Origin: Acidobacteriaceae bacterium
GTDB lineage: Bacteria; Acidobacteriota; Terriglobia; Terriglobales; Acidobacteriaceae
DNA: 47,644 nt
Direction of reading: 5' to 3'
Assembly: GCA_025350325.1 (NCBI GenBank)
Contig: JANXYB010000154.1
Span: forward strand, 1-47,644
Shown: positions 24,071 through 32,295 of the stretch, one piece after another
Numbering within the stretch: position 1 is the stretch's first letter
Layout of the letters: each line of letters begins with the position of its first letter
Made by a program: the position numbers and the translations under genes
The notes under the pieces: model-generated
Seen by the model: only the letters and a program-made list of their open reading frames with translations
Told to the model about the DNA's origin: nothing
Database searches by the model: none

Positions 24071-25051
24071 ATGACGACAATCACTCCTTCCCCATTAAGC
24101 GCAAAGATATTCGATCAAATCGCGGCGGCAGTCACAGAGGGATTAACGTCCGACCCCAAGTGGCTACCATCCTGGCTGTTCTACGACGCGGCGGGGTCGC
24201 GGCTTTTTGACCAGATCACCGACCTGCCGGAATACTACGTCACCCGCACTGAGAGGGGCATCCTGGCGGAGCAAGCCGAGGAAATAATCGCACAGGCTGC
24301 GAGAGGCCCGGCGTTGCGGCTGGTAGAGCTCGGCGCCGGCTCAGCCGACAAAACCCGGCTGCTGCTGGCTGCCGCCGTCGATCGACAAGACACCGTGTTC
24401 TATGAGCCGGTCGACGTATCGGCCACTGCGCTGGTCGAAGCGCAGAATCGGATCGAGCGCGAAATTCCCGGCGTCCTCGTCTGCCCGCGTGTGATGGATT
24501 ACACCAAGGGTCTGGAGTTGGACCCGTGCCTGCCGGGAGAACATCGCCTGGTGCTTTACATCGGCTCGAGTATTGGCAATTTTGAGCCAAAAGAAGCGAA
24601 GCGGCTGCTCGAAAACGTGCGTGCTGCCCTCGATCCCGGAGATTGCTTGCTGCTCGGTATTGATCTTGTCAAGGGCGAGCAGACGCTGCTCGATGCCTAC
24701 GACGATGCCGCGGGAGTTACTGCAGCATTCAATCGCAACGTGCTAACTCGCCTGAACAAGGAACTCGATGCGGATTTCGATCTAAATGCATTTCAGCACT
24801 GCGCGTGGTGGAATCCTGCTGAGTCGCGCATGGAAATGCACTTGCAAAGCCGTGTCGAGCAAACTGTATGGCTCGCCGCTCTTGACCAGCGAGTAAATTT
24901 CGACGCGGGAGAGACGATTCACACAGAGAACAGTTACAAATACCGCCCCGGTCAAGCAGAGGCGTTGCTAGCCGAGAGCGGATTTCATCCCGAAACTACC
25001 TGGACCGACGAGCGCGGTTGGTTTGCGGTATGCATTGGCCGCGCCCGGTAA
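24071..25051 (+). CDS. egtD: L-histidine N-alpha-methyltransferase EgtD
   Basis: A 326-residue SAM-dependent methyltransferase that trimethylates histidine to hercynine, the first step of ergothioneine synthesis. YDAAGSRLFDQITDLPEYYVTRTE (about 38-61) is the EgtD signature and LVELGAGSADKTRLLL (84-99) is the SAM-binding loop. RLVLYIGSSIGNF (about 159-171) and a C-terminal half that holds the histidine site follow. It pairs with egtB upstream on the same strand. egtA, egtC and egtE are not in the window. The cluster suggests ergothioneine as a redox buffer in an aerobic soil organism. Confidence 0.93.
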   Translation: MTTITPSPLSAKIFDQIAAAVTEGLTSDPKWLPSWLFYDAAGSRLFDQITDLPEYYVTRTERGILAEQAEEIIAQAARGPALRLVELGAGSADKTRLLLAAAVDRQDTVFYEPVDVSATALVEAQNRIEREIPGVLVCPRVMDYTKGLELDPCLPGEHRLVLYIGSSIGNFEPKEAKRLLENVRAALDPGDCLLLGIDLVKGEQTLLDAYDDAAGVTAAFNRNVLTRLNKELDADFDLNAFQHCAWWNPAESRMEMHLQSRVEQTVWLAALDQRVNFDAGETIHTENSYKYRPGQAEALLAESGFHPETTWTDERGWFAVCIGRAR

Positions 25052-25070
25052 TTTGCTGCCCGCTTGGAAG

Positions 25071-26273
25071 CTAGCGAGGCGAGTCGATGCGCACTAGCAG
25101 AACGTCATGGCTCGCTATCTCTATCGACTGACCGTCGGTAAGATTCATTTCCTTGCCACTCCACAGGTCTTTCCCTTTGTGCGCACCGTGCAATCCAAGC
25201 TTGGACAGGCTCAGATGAAACGGGTGCGTAGAATAGCGGTCGCTGCCGACGTTCAGGACGGCCACAGCCATTGCGCCACCGGACAGAGTTCGAGACCAAA
25301 CTTCGACTTCCCCATCGGAATAAACGTGCTCGGCCTGCTTGCCCATTTTGTCCTGATCGATCGCGATCACGTCGTGATTCGTGAGAATGTCTTTTATTTC
25401 AGGCTTCATGTTGGCCAAGTCATTACCGGCCAGCAATGGAGACGCGAGCATTGCCCACATTGAGAAATGAGCTCTATTCTCGGCCAGCGAAAGTTTTCCG
25501 TTGCCTACCTCTAGCATGTCGGGATCGTTCCAATGGCCCGGACCGGCATATTTTTCGAGGCCTGACTGCTGGCTGAGCAGTGCGTAAATGCGATCCCACT
25601 TGGGCTCGATGTCCCCGGTGGTGCGCCACAGATTCACGCCCATCGCGGGCGCCCATTCCCATACTGAATCCCATCCGTACTGGCATAGCGAGTAAACGAT
25701 GGGTCGCCCGGTCGCCTTGAGTGCCTTGCCCATCTTGTCGTATGCAGCAATCATCAAGCGCATCTGCGCGGCCTTGTTGTTGGGCTCCTGCTTTTCCAAA
25801 ACGGCAGGGATGAAGCTGCACAGATCGTACTTAAGGTAGTCGATGCCCCATGAAGCGTACATCTGTGCGTCCTGTTCCTCGTGTCCCAGGGAACCCTCGT
25901 AGTTGGCGCACGTCTTAGGCCCGGGTGAGGAATAAATGCCGATCTTCAACCCTTTTGAATGCACGTAATCTGCGAGCGCCTTCATGTCGGGAAATTTGGA
26001 GTTGGTGTGCAGCACCCCGTTCGCGTCGCGCTGGCCTTCCCACGTGTCGTCAATGTTCACATAGATATAGCCGGCGTCTTTCATGCCGGTAGCAACGATC
26101 TGGTCGGCAGCGGTGCGCACTCCTTTGTCGTTGACCTTTTCGGCAAAATAATTCCAGCTGTTCCAGCCCATCGGTGGCGTCTGTGCAACTTGAGCTGTGG
26201 CCCTCTTTGGTGGGGCAGCAGTGACCAGGGCGATGGCGATGGCGACGAACGAGAGCGGTGACAAAAAGCGCAT
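25071..26273 (-). CDS. Secreted GH27 alpha-galactosidase
   Basis: A 400-residue enzyme cleaving terminal alpha-galactose (as in galactomannan, melibiose or raffinose). The signal peptide is followed at once by TPPMGWNSWNYF (about 32-43), the GH27 opening motif. The nucleophile is D150 in DYLKYDLCS and the acid/base is D221 in WRTTGDIEPKWD. GHWNDPDMLEVGNG and an eight-stranded C-terminal domain complete the family layout. The frame allows an ATG 15 bases upstream, but AGGA lies 8 bases before 26273 and overlaps that earlier ATG, so 26273 is preferred. It is the last gene of a run with a sugar kinase and transporter. Confidence 0.93.
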   Translation of the reverse strand: MRFLSPLSFVAIAIALVTAAPPKRATAQVAQTPPMGWNSWNYFAEKVNDKGVRTAADQIVATGMKDAGYIYVNIDDTWEGQRDANGVLHTNSKFPDMKALADYVHSKGLKIGIYSSPGPKTCANYEGSLGHEEQDAQMYASWGIDYLKYDLCSFIPAVLEKQEPNNKAAQMRLMIAAYDKMGKALKATGRPIVYSLCQYGWDSVWEWAPAMGVNLWRTTGDIEPKWDRIYALLSQQSGLEKYAGPGHWNDPDMLEVGNGKLSLAENRAHFSMWAMLASPLLAGNDLANMKPEIKDILTNHDVIAIDQDKMGKQAEHVYSDGEVEVWSRTLSGGAMAVAVLNVGSDRYSTHPFHLSLSKLGLHGAHKGKDLWSGKEMNLTDGQSIEIASHDVLLVRIDSPR

Positions 26274-26386
26274 GGTGAGTTTCCTCATGTAAACGATTGC
26301 AGAGGAAATACTACGACGGCAGTGGCTAGGAGGGCAACGTCATCCTCCGTTTGATTCACATGGGGAGGAGCGCGAGCGAGTTGCTC

Positions 26387-27325
26387 TCAATCAGCGGCAG
26401 GCGCGGCAGAATAGCGGGGCGTGCTTGCCATCAGCGTTTCAATCGCCTTGACGGTGGAGATACCGCCGCGTGCCCCGGCACAGGTGCAGTTGAGTGCGGC
26501 CGCCGCGCAGGCGAAATCAAGATTGCGCTGCAGCGACCAGTCCTGTAGCAGACCGTAAATGAACCCGGCATGAAAAATATCTCCGGCCCCCGTCGTGTCG
26601 CTTACCGCTACACGGTAAGCCGGGCTGGCATGGAACCGGTGGCCGTCCCACGCAACGACGCCGTCTTCACCGAGCGTGGCGGCCGTGAGGATGCAGCCGA
26701 AGCGATCCTTCATCTTGCGCAAAGCCTGCTCCAGGTTGCGTTCTCCGGTAAGGCGCGCCGGGAAGTCGCGGCTTACGATGAGGTAATCGATGTTCGCAAT
26801 CAAATCTTCGACGCCGTCGTAGAGTTCGTCGAGGTCGGCGATTACCGGGATGCCTGCCGAGCGTGCCCACCCCGCCGCGACAGTTGCGGCGGCTGTTTCA
26901 AAGCCGTCAACATGAAGGGCGCGTGCGGTGACGATCCACGCACGATCAAGCTCTTCGGGCTGCAAGAGCAGGCGGTCATCGCGGCGACACAGGACGGTGC
27001 GTTCGCCGCCGCCATCAACAAGAATGAGGGATTGCGGACTGGCTGCATTTTCGACAGTAATCAGTTGCGCTTCAACGCCTGCGCGATCAAATTCGCGGCG
27101 ATGCAGGTTGGCCGCATCGTCGTCACCGAGTTTGCCTACGTAGCGCGTGCTCAAACCCCAGGATTGGCAGGCGATCACGGTGGTCGCGGCTTGTCCGCCG
27201 GGCATTACGCTTGCGCCGGTATAAATAATTTTGGAGCCGCGCTCGGGATAACTAGCGAGCGGGATGAGCGTATCGGTGGCATTCAACCCGACTCCGACGA
27301 GGTCAACCTTTGCGGGCTGTGCCAT
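26387..27325 (-). CDS. PfkB/ribokinase-family sugar kinase
   Basis: A 312-residue cytoplasmic ATP-dependent kinase. The N-terminal GGQAATTVIACQSWGLSTRYVGKLGDD (about 43-69) is PfkB signature 1 and DTTGAGDIFHAGF (243-255) is signature 2, with catalytic base D249 and the anion hole GAGD. Relatives phosphorylate ribose, fructose, 2-keto-3-deoxygluconate or sulfofructose; the substrate cannot be fixed here. It lies 19 bases after a sugar-type transporter gene and before a GH27 gene, so it probably phosphorylates a sugar taken up by that transporter. Confidence 0.88.
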   Translation of the reverse strand: MAQPAKVDLVGVGLNATDTLIPLASYPERGSKIIYTGASVMPGGQAATTVIACQSWGLSTRYVGKLGDDDAANLHRREFDRAGVEAQLITVENAASPQSLILVDGGGERTVLCRRDDRLLLQPEELDRAWIVTARALHVDGFETAAATVAAGWARSAGIPVIADLDELYDGVEDLIANIDYLIVSRDFPARLTGERNLEQALRKMKDRFGCILTAATLGEDGVVAWDGHRFHASPAYRVAVSDTTGAGDIFHAGFIYGLLQDWSLQRNLDFACAAAALNCTCAGARGGISTVKAIETLMASTPRYSAAPAAD

Positions 27326-27344
27326 AGAGGCATTGTAGCGGCGG

Positions 27345-28619
27345 CTAGCTCGACCTTCGCAATACGCGGGCGCATCCGGCAGCCGACACCACCAAAACTG
27401 CCGTCAAAACGGCGACCCACGCCAGGTTGAGATTCAATGGGGGAATCTGAGCGTTGATGCCGAGCCAGACAAACACTCCCAAGCCAACCGCGAGGATTGC
27501 ATAGTCCCACCACGCGCGGCTCTGCTTTGCCTCACCGGCGGCAGGGCCTTTATTGGCTTGCATGACGAGATCGTAGTCAAGTTGGTAGCGAGCGCATTCG
27601 CGCACCAGCGACTGCCGGCCGGATGCTTGTTCGCGCTCCGTCGCAACCGCTGTGCTGACGGCCAGTGCTCCTAAAATCATGATGAGTGAGCCGGCCAAAA
27701 CCAGCAGGCGGTGCGACAAATCTGAATGGGCCAGTTCGCCGAACACTAACGCTCCCCAGGCAAGTCCCCAGAGCTGGTTGGTGTTTGAGAGTGGGATACC
27801 GCGGCTGATGCCGAGATACTTGGTGGCAAATTGCTGGAACAAGTCGCCGACGACCCAGACAAATCCACCCAGGAAAAGCCAGAAGAGCAAGTGCCGCGTT
27901 GCCGGGGAATGAAATACGGCAGCCTTGGTTCCCCCATCGAGGGTCAGAACCAGCGCCAACACGGTGCCCAATTCGCCGATTGTAAACACGGTAACGAACG
28001 ACAGCGGATTCATGCCGCTGATGTACGCCTTGCGATACGGAACATACATTGTTCCCCACAACAGACTGGCCCCGACCGCTGCCAGAATGCCGCTCGCAGC
28101 GCGACCACTATGTTGGCTGTCGGCGTGAATGGTACTGAAGCCGAGCATGACCGCGGCTGCAACAATAGCTAACGCGCCGAGCACAACCTTTGCGGTATTT
28201 TTTCGAGTCGCTCCTTTGAGCTCGCCAAACAGCAGACGGCCCCAGAGAATTCCAATCAGTGAATTCGTGTTCCAAAGCGGAAAGGCAATGGCCAGACCCA
28301 CGTCGCGAATGGCAAACACCGTGAGCGTGTTGGCGACCGCCCACAACATGCCCGCCAGGATTGCGGTTAAGATCAGATGCCTGTTCCGGTTGAGGTCGGC
28401 AAAGACAAATCGCGTTCCGATGAACATCGTTGGCAACGTCCATCGCGCTACGAAGACGCCGCCCACCATGCAGAGCGAGATGGCGTAGGGCGACATCCCC
28501 GAGTTGACTAGCTTTGTCGGAGCCTCAGCCGCACCTAGCCATACGCCGGCAGCTAAACCGCATAAAACACCGATCCCATGCACTGAGCGGAACCCGTTAG
28601 TCTTCGTCGATGTGCTCAT
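27345..28619 (-). CDS. GRP/RhaT-type 10-helix sugar transporter
   Basis: A 424-residue inner-membrane protein of the drug/metabolite superfamily, near the GRP (glucose/rhamnose uptake) group. The internal duplication is clear: GLAIAFPLWNTNSLIGILWGRLLFGE (about 108-133) and GISRGIPLSNTNQLWGLAWGALVFGE (about 283-308) are the same P-L-x-NTN ... GxLxFGE motif in each half. A polar segment of about 45 residues precedes the last two helices, longer than the usual 330-residue members. The kinase gene is 19 bases downstream. The substrate is inferred to be a monosaccharide. Confidence 0.8.
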   Translation of the reverse strand: MSTSTKTNGFRSVHGIGVLCGLAAGVWLGAAEAPTKLVNSGMSPYAISLCMVGGVFVARWTLPTMFIGTRFVFADLNRNRHLILTAILAGMLWAVANTLTVFAIRDVGLAIAFPLWNTNSLIGILWGRLLFGELKGATRKNTAKVVLGALAIVAAAVMLGFSTIHADSQHSGRAASGILAAVGASLLWGTMYVPYRKAYISGMNPLSFVTVFTIGELGTVLALVLTLDGGTKAAVFHSPATRHLLFWLFLGGFVWVVGDLFQQFATKYLGISRGIPLSNTNQLWGLAWGALVFGELAHSDLSHRLLVLAGSLIMILGALAVSTAVATEREQASGRQSLVRECARYQLDYDLVMQANKGPAAGEAKQSRAWWDYAILAVGLGVFVWLGINAQIPPLNLNLAWVAVLTAVLVVSAAGCARVLRRSS

Positions 28620-28692
28620 CGGCGCTGGGTCTTCCTTTCCTTACAGCTCGCGATGATATTTGAACACACGATCAGGCTTAAACGTGCTGGTA

Positions 28693-28797
28693 TCAGTGCA
28701 GCGTGATGAGCAATGCGAGACCGATGCAAAAGACGACCAGGGGGATTAGAAAATGACTGTCGGTCAAGATGGCTTTGGCGTGCTCTGAAAATGTCAT
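28693..28797 (-). CDS. Possible 34-residue single-pass membrane protein
   Basis: A short frame of ATG plus 33 codons ending TGA, not overlapped by any larger gene. AAGG is 5 bases before the ATG. The predicted peptide has a polar start (MTFSEHAKAILTDSHF) and a clean hydrophobic helix (LIPLVVFCIGLALLITL). It ends 73 bases before the transporter gene on the same strand, so it could be the first gene of that operon. Composition and ribosome site favour translation, but length alone gives little certainty. Confidence 0.45.
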   Translation of the reverse strand: MTFSEHAKAILTDSHFLIPLVVFCIGLALLITLH

Positions 28798-28946
28798 GGA
28801 CACCTTGGGGATCTATTCAATGCAGCGCGCGCCTGAGTGCAAGTCGCGGCCCGATGCGAACCCGCGCCAAGATGCGACCCTATGAGCAATGCACTGAGAA
28901 CGCGCCTTGAGATCAAAGCGATGGAACATGAACCACGGTCTAAATC

Positions 28947-29993
28947 CTACTTCAACGAGCTCATATCGATCACAAAGCGATACTTTACGTCCTGCTTCAA
29001 CATGCGTTCAAATGCCTCGTTGACTTTTTGAATGGGAATGATCTCAACATCCGCGGTGATGTTATGTTGGCCGCAGTAATCCAGCATCTCCTGCGTCTCG
29101 GGCATGCCACCGATCATCGATCCGGCGATGGAAGCGCGCTTGGTAATCAGGCTGAACACGTTGATTGCGGGAGGCTGATCAGGAAGGCCGACCAGGGTGA
29201 GGGTGCCATCCTGCTTGAGGAGCGACAGGTAGGGATCGAGCGCATGTGGCGCAGATGCCGTATCGAGTATGAAGTCGAATGTGCCGGCATGTGCCTTCAT
29301 GGCTTCAGCATCGGTCGAGAGCACGACTTCGTCGGCGCCAAGTTTGAGTGCGTCTTCTTTCTTCTTGAGTGACGTGGTGAGTTGCACAACATGTGCACCG
29401 AATGAATGCGAAAATTTCAGCCCCATGTGACCGAGGCCGCCCAAGCCAACGATACCGACCTTCTTGCCGGGTCCGACCTTCCAATGGCGCAGTGGCGAAT
29501 AGGTGGTGATGCCGGCGCAGAGCAGGGGGGCGACGGCTGCCAAGTCGAGGTTGGCAGGCACCGTGTGTGCGAAACGTTCGTCTACCACGTAGGAGTTCGC
29601 ATAGCCCCCCATGGTAATTGAGCCGTCCACGCGATCCTTGGCCGCATAGGTGAGCGTGGCGCCTTCGTCGCAGAAATGTTCTTCTCCGCGCTTGCAGGGG
29701 GCGCAGTGGCGGCATGAGTCGACGATGACGCCGACGGCAGCGATGCCGCCGACTTTGAACCGCGTCACATTTTTGCCAACGGCCGTGACGCGCCCGACTA
29801 TTTCGTGGCCGGGAACCAGGGGATAGAGAGACTGACCCCACTCGTTGCGGGCCATGTGAAGATCGGAGTGGCAAACGCCGCAGTAAAGAATCTCTATCGA
29901 GATTTCAGTGGCGCCGGGGTCGCGACGGCTAAAAGTAAATGGAGCCAGAGGCGACTTGGAATCGAGCGCGGCATAACCTTTTGAAGCAGGCAT
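28947..29993 (-). CDS. Zinc-dependent alcohol/aldehyde dehydrogenase (YahK/CAD-like)
   Basis: A 348-residue medium-chain dehydrogenase interconverting alcohols and aldehydes with NADP(H). Catalytic zinc ligands are C41 (CGVCHSDLH) and H63 (PGHEIVGRV) with a third cysteine near 160 (LLCAGITTY). The structural zinc site is C94, C97, C100 and C108 (CRHCAPCKRGEEHFC). GLGGLGHMGLKF is the cofactor-binding glycine turn. The pattern fits the cinnamyl-alcohol-dehydrogenase/YahK group of broad aldehyde reductases. AAGGA lies 9 bases before the ATG. Single gene; no pathway partner is adjacent. Confidence 0.92.
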   Translation of the reverse strand: MPASKGYAALDSKSPLAPFTFSRRDPGATEISIEILYCGVCHSDLHMARNEWGQSLYPLVPGHEIVGRVTAVGKNVTRFKVGGIAAVGVIVDSCRHCAPCKRGEEHFCDEGATLTYAAKDRVDGSITMGGYANSYVVDERFAHTVPANLDLAAVAPLLCAGITTYSPLRHWKVGPGKKVGIVGLGGLGHMGLKFSHSFGAHVVQLTTSLKKKEDALKLGADEVVLSTDAEAMKAHAGTFDFILDTASAPHALDPYLSLLKQDGTLTLVGLPDQPPAINVFSLITKRASIAGSMIGGMPETQEMLDYCGQHNITADVEIIPIQKVNEAFERMLKQDVKYRFVIDMSSLK

Positions 29994-30110
29994 TCTGTTG
30001 GTTCCTTTCGGTGAGAAGTCTATATGAATAAGATGGAGTTGTGCGTCTTCGGGCGCGCTCCAAGGCTTCTTGATGTGCCTTTCTTGGATTCATCGAGAGC
30101 GCAGCGGGAT

Positions 30111-30953
30111 TCAAGAACGCCGTGCGGAAGCTACCCGTGGGAGGCCCTGCAAATCGGCCGTAAATTCTATGTTTTTGAAATGAGAGCCGTCCAAGAAAGC
30201 TTGAATGGCATCAGCCTGGCCGTACCCAATTTCGAGCGCTACATAGCCACCGGGAGCAAGGGCTGCGCATGCGGCGGGCACTAACCGGCGGTAGATTGAC
30301 AGGCCATCTTCGCCTGCAAAGAGTGCGAGAGCCGGTTCATGATCGCGGACTTCGATTGTAAGACTATTGCGTTCGCTAGCAGCGATGTAGGGTGGATTGG
30401 CGACGACCATATCAAAGCTTTCGCCGACGACCGCATCAAGTAAATCACTACACAGAAAGCGGATGCCAACTTTGTTTCGTTCAGCGTTCTCCTCGGCAAT
30501 AGCCAAAGCCGCAGCGGAGATGTCAATTGCGGTAATCTGCGCGACGGGCAAACAATGTGCGAGCGCGATGGCGATCGCGCCCGAGCCTGTGCCCACATCG
30601 ACGATGCGGGGCTGAGGGAGAGGAGCGGTGAGTTCAATGACCTTTTCTACGAGATGCTCAGTTTCGGGCCGAGGAATGAGCACGTCCGGCGTGACACGAA
30701 AGGCCAAGCCGTAAAATTCCGCTTCGCCGAAAATGTACTGCATTGGTTCTCCTGCCGAGCGTCGGGCAAGGAGCGCATTGAAACGGTCGATGTAATCGGG
30801 CTGCAGTTCTTCGGCGCGATGGGCCAGCATTGACGCACGATTGCGGCGCAAGACGTGAATGAGAAGAGCCTCTGCATCGCGCCGCGCACGCTCAGGATGC
30901 GGGCTGGCTTTCAGTTCCAACTCGCCCTTCGCCAGGCATTCCTGCAACGTCAT
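30111..30953 (-). CDS. prmC: Release factor glutamine methyltransferase PrmC (HemK)
   Basis: A 280-residue SAM methyltransferase that N5-methylates the glutamine of the GGQ motif in release factors. The N-terminal helical domain covers about 1-75. VDVGTGSGAIAIALA (118-132) is the SAM loop and NPPY (186-189) is the active-site motif that positions the glutamine amide. The start ATG overlaps the prfA stop by one base (TGATG at 30955-30951), so translation is coupled to that of its own substrate's gene, the classic prfA-prmC order. Confidence 0.95.
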   Translation of the reverse strand: MTLQECLAKGELELKASPHPERARRDAEALLIHVLRRNRASMLAHRAEELQPDYIDRFNALLARRSAGEPMQYIFGEAEFYGLAFRVTPDVLIPRPETEHLVEKVIELTAPLPQPRIVDVGTGSGAIAIALAHCLPVAQITAIDISAAALAIAEENAERNKVGIRFLCSDLLDAVVGESFDMVVANPPYIAASERNSLTIEVRDHEPALALFAGEDGLSIYRRLVPAACAALAPGGYVALEIGYGQADAIQAFLDGSHFKNIEFTADLQGLPRVASARRS

Positions 30954-32026
30954 CAGGCGGCCTGGCTATCGGCCTTCAATTGTTCCGACTCGTAATGAGT
31001 CACCAATGCATCGACGATTGGCTGCAGCCGGCCTTCCATGATCAGGTCAAGCTGGTGCAGCGTGAGTCCGATGCGATGGTCGGTGAGACGATTTTGAGGG
31101 AAGTTATAGGTACGAATTTTCTCGCTGCGATCGCCGCTGCCTACTTGCTGCTTGCGCTCTTTTGCCAATTCGGCATTCTGCCGATCCATCTCCACTTCGT
31201 AGAGGCGAGAGCGGAGGACGCGCATGCCTTTCTCCCGATTCTTGATCTGCGACTTTTCGTCCTGGCAACTGACCACAGTGTTGGTCGGCAGGTGAGTGAT
31301 GCGTACAGCGGAGTAGGTCGTGTTGACCGACTGGCCACCGGGCCCCGATGAGCAGAACGTGTCTATGCGAATATCCTTCGCTTCGATCTTGATGTCCACC
31401 TCTTCGGCTTCAGGCAAGACAGCCACCGTGACTGCGGAGGTGTGCACACGGCCCTGCGTTTCAGTCGCAGGAACGCGCTGCACACGATGCACGCCGCTCT
31501 CCCACTTGAGTTGCGAGTAGACGCGCTCACCTTCGATGATGGCGATCACTTCCTTATATCCGCCCACACCGGATTCGGAGACTGAAAGCAACTCAATCTT
31601 CCAACGATGCTGTTCTGCAAAACGCGTGTACATGCGAAAGATTTCCGCGGCAAAAAGCGAGGCTTCGTCGCCTCCGGTACCGGCGCGAATTTCTAGAATT
31701 ACGTTTTTCTCGTCGTTGGGATCCTTAGGCAGCAACAAGATCTTAATGTCTGCTTCGAGCGCGGCTTCGCGAGGGCTGAGAGCGGCGATTTCCTCCTCAG
31801 CCATAGCGCGCATTTCGGGATCAGCCTCTGTCAGCATGGCCCGCGCGTCCGCCAGCCCCTGCTGTACCAGCTTTAACTCGCGATACTTCTCGACCGGAAT
31901 CTCGATCTCGTGAAGTGTCTTTGCGGTCTTTTGATATTTCTCGTGGTCATTGATGACGTCGGGCAACGAAAATTGTGCTTGCAGGTCGTTGTAGCGTTGC
32001 TCCATTTGTTCCAAACGGTCGATCAC
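30953..32026 (-). CDS. prfA: Peptide chain release factor 1
   Basis: A 357-residue class I release factor recognising UAA and UAG. PAT at 186-188 ([14 protein letters not shown]) is the tripeptide anticodon that marks RF1, and GGQ at 230-232 ([12 protein letters not shown]) triggers peptide release. Length is standard. The start is GTG, with AAGGAG 6 bases upstream, which decides it. prmC follows with a one-base overlap. Confidence 0.96.
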   Translation of the reverse strand: MIDRLEQMEQRYNDLQAQFSLPDVINDHEKYQKTAKTLHEIEIPVEKYRELKLVQQGLADARAMLTEADPEMRAMAEEEIAALSPREAALEADIKILLLPKDPNDEKNVILEIRAGTGGDEASLFAAEIFRMYTRFAEQHRWKIELLSVSESGVGGYKEVIAIIEGERVYSQLKWESGVHRVQRVPATETQGRVHTSAVTVAVLPEAEEVDIKIEAKDIRIDTFCSSGPGGQSVNTTYSAVRITHLPTNTVVSCQDEKSQIKNREKGMRVLRSRLYEVEMDRQNAELAKERKQQVGSGDRSEKIRTYNFPQNRLTDHRIGLTLHQLDLIMEGRLQPIVDALVTHYESEQLKADSQAA

Positions 32027-32295
32027 GGCTAGCTCCTTGCTGCGGCGGGGCAGCAGAATTGTAAGGTGGCTTGGTCCTGATTAGTGGGAGATAGAACTTT
32101 GTAGGCGGCGGGCGCCGCTAGAGCAAGGCCGGGATCGGCTGGTGCATATCCATGACATATCTATTTTAGCGCAGACGCAAAATTCCTGCGGTGCAATCTG
32201 TCATCACCCGCTCTGGCTGCGTGTGAAATCTCCGAATGCCTGATACCTATTTTGCAGGAACAACGTACACCGGTCCAGCAACAATGGGCAGGCCT

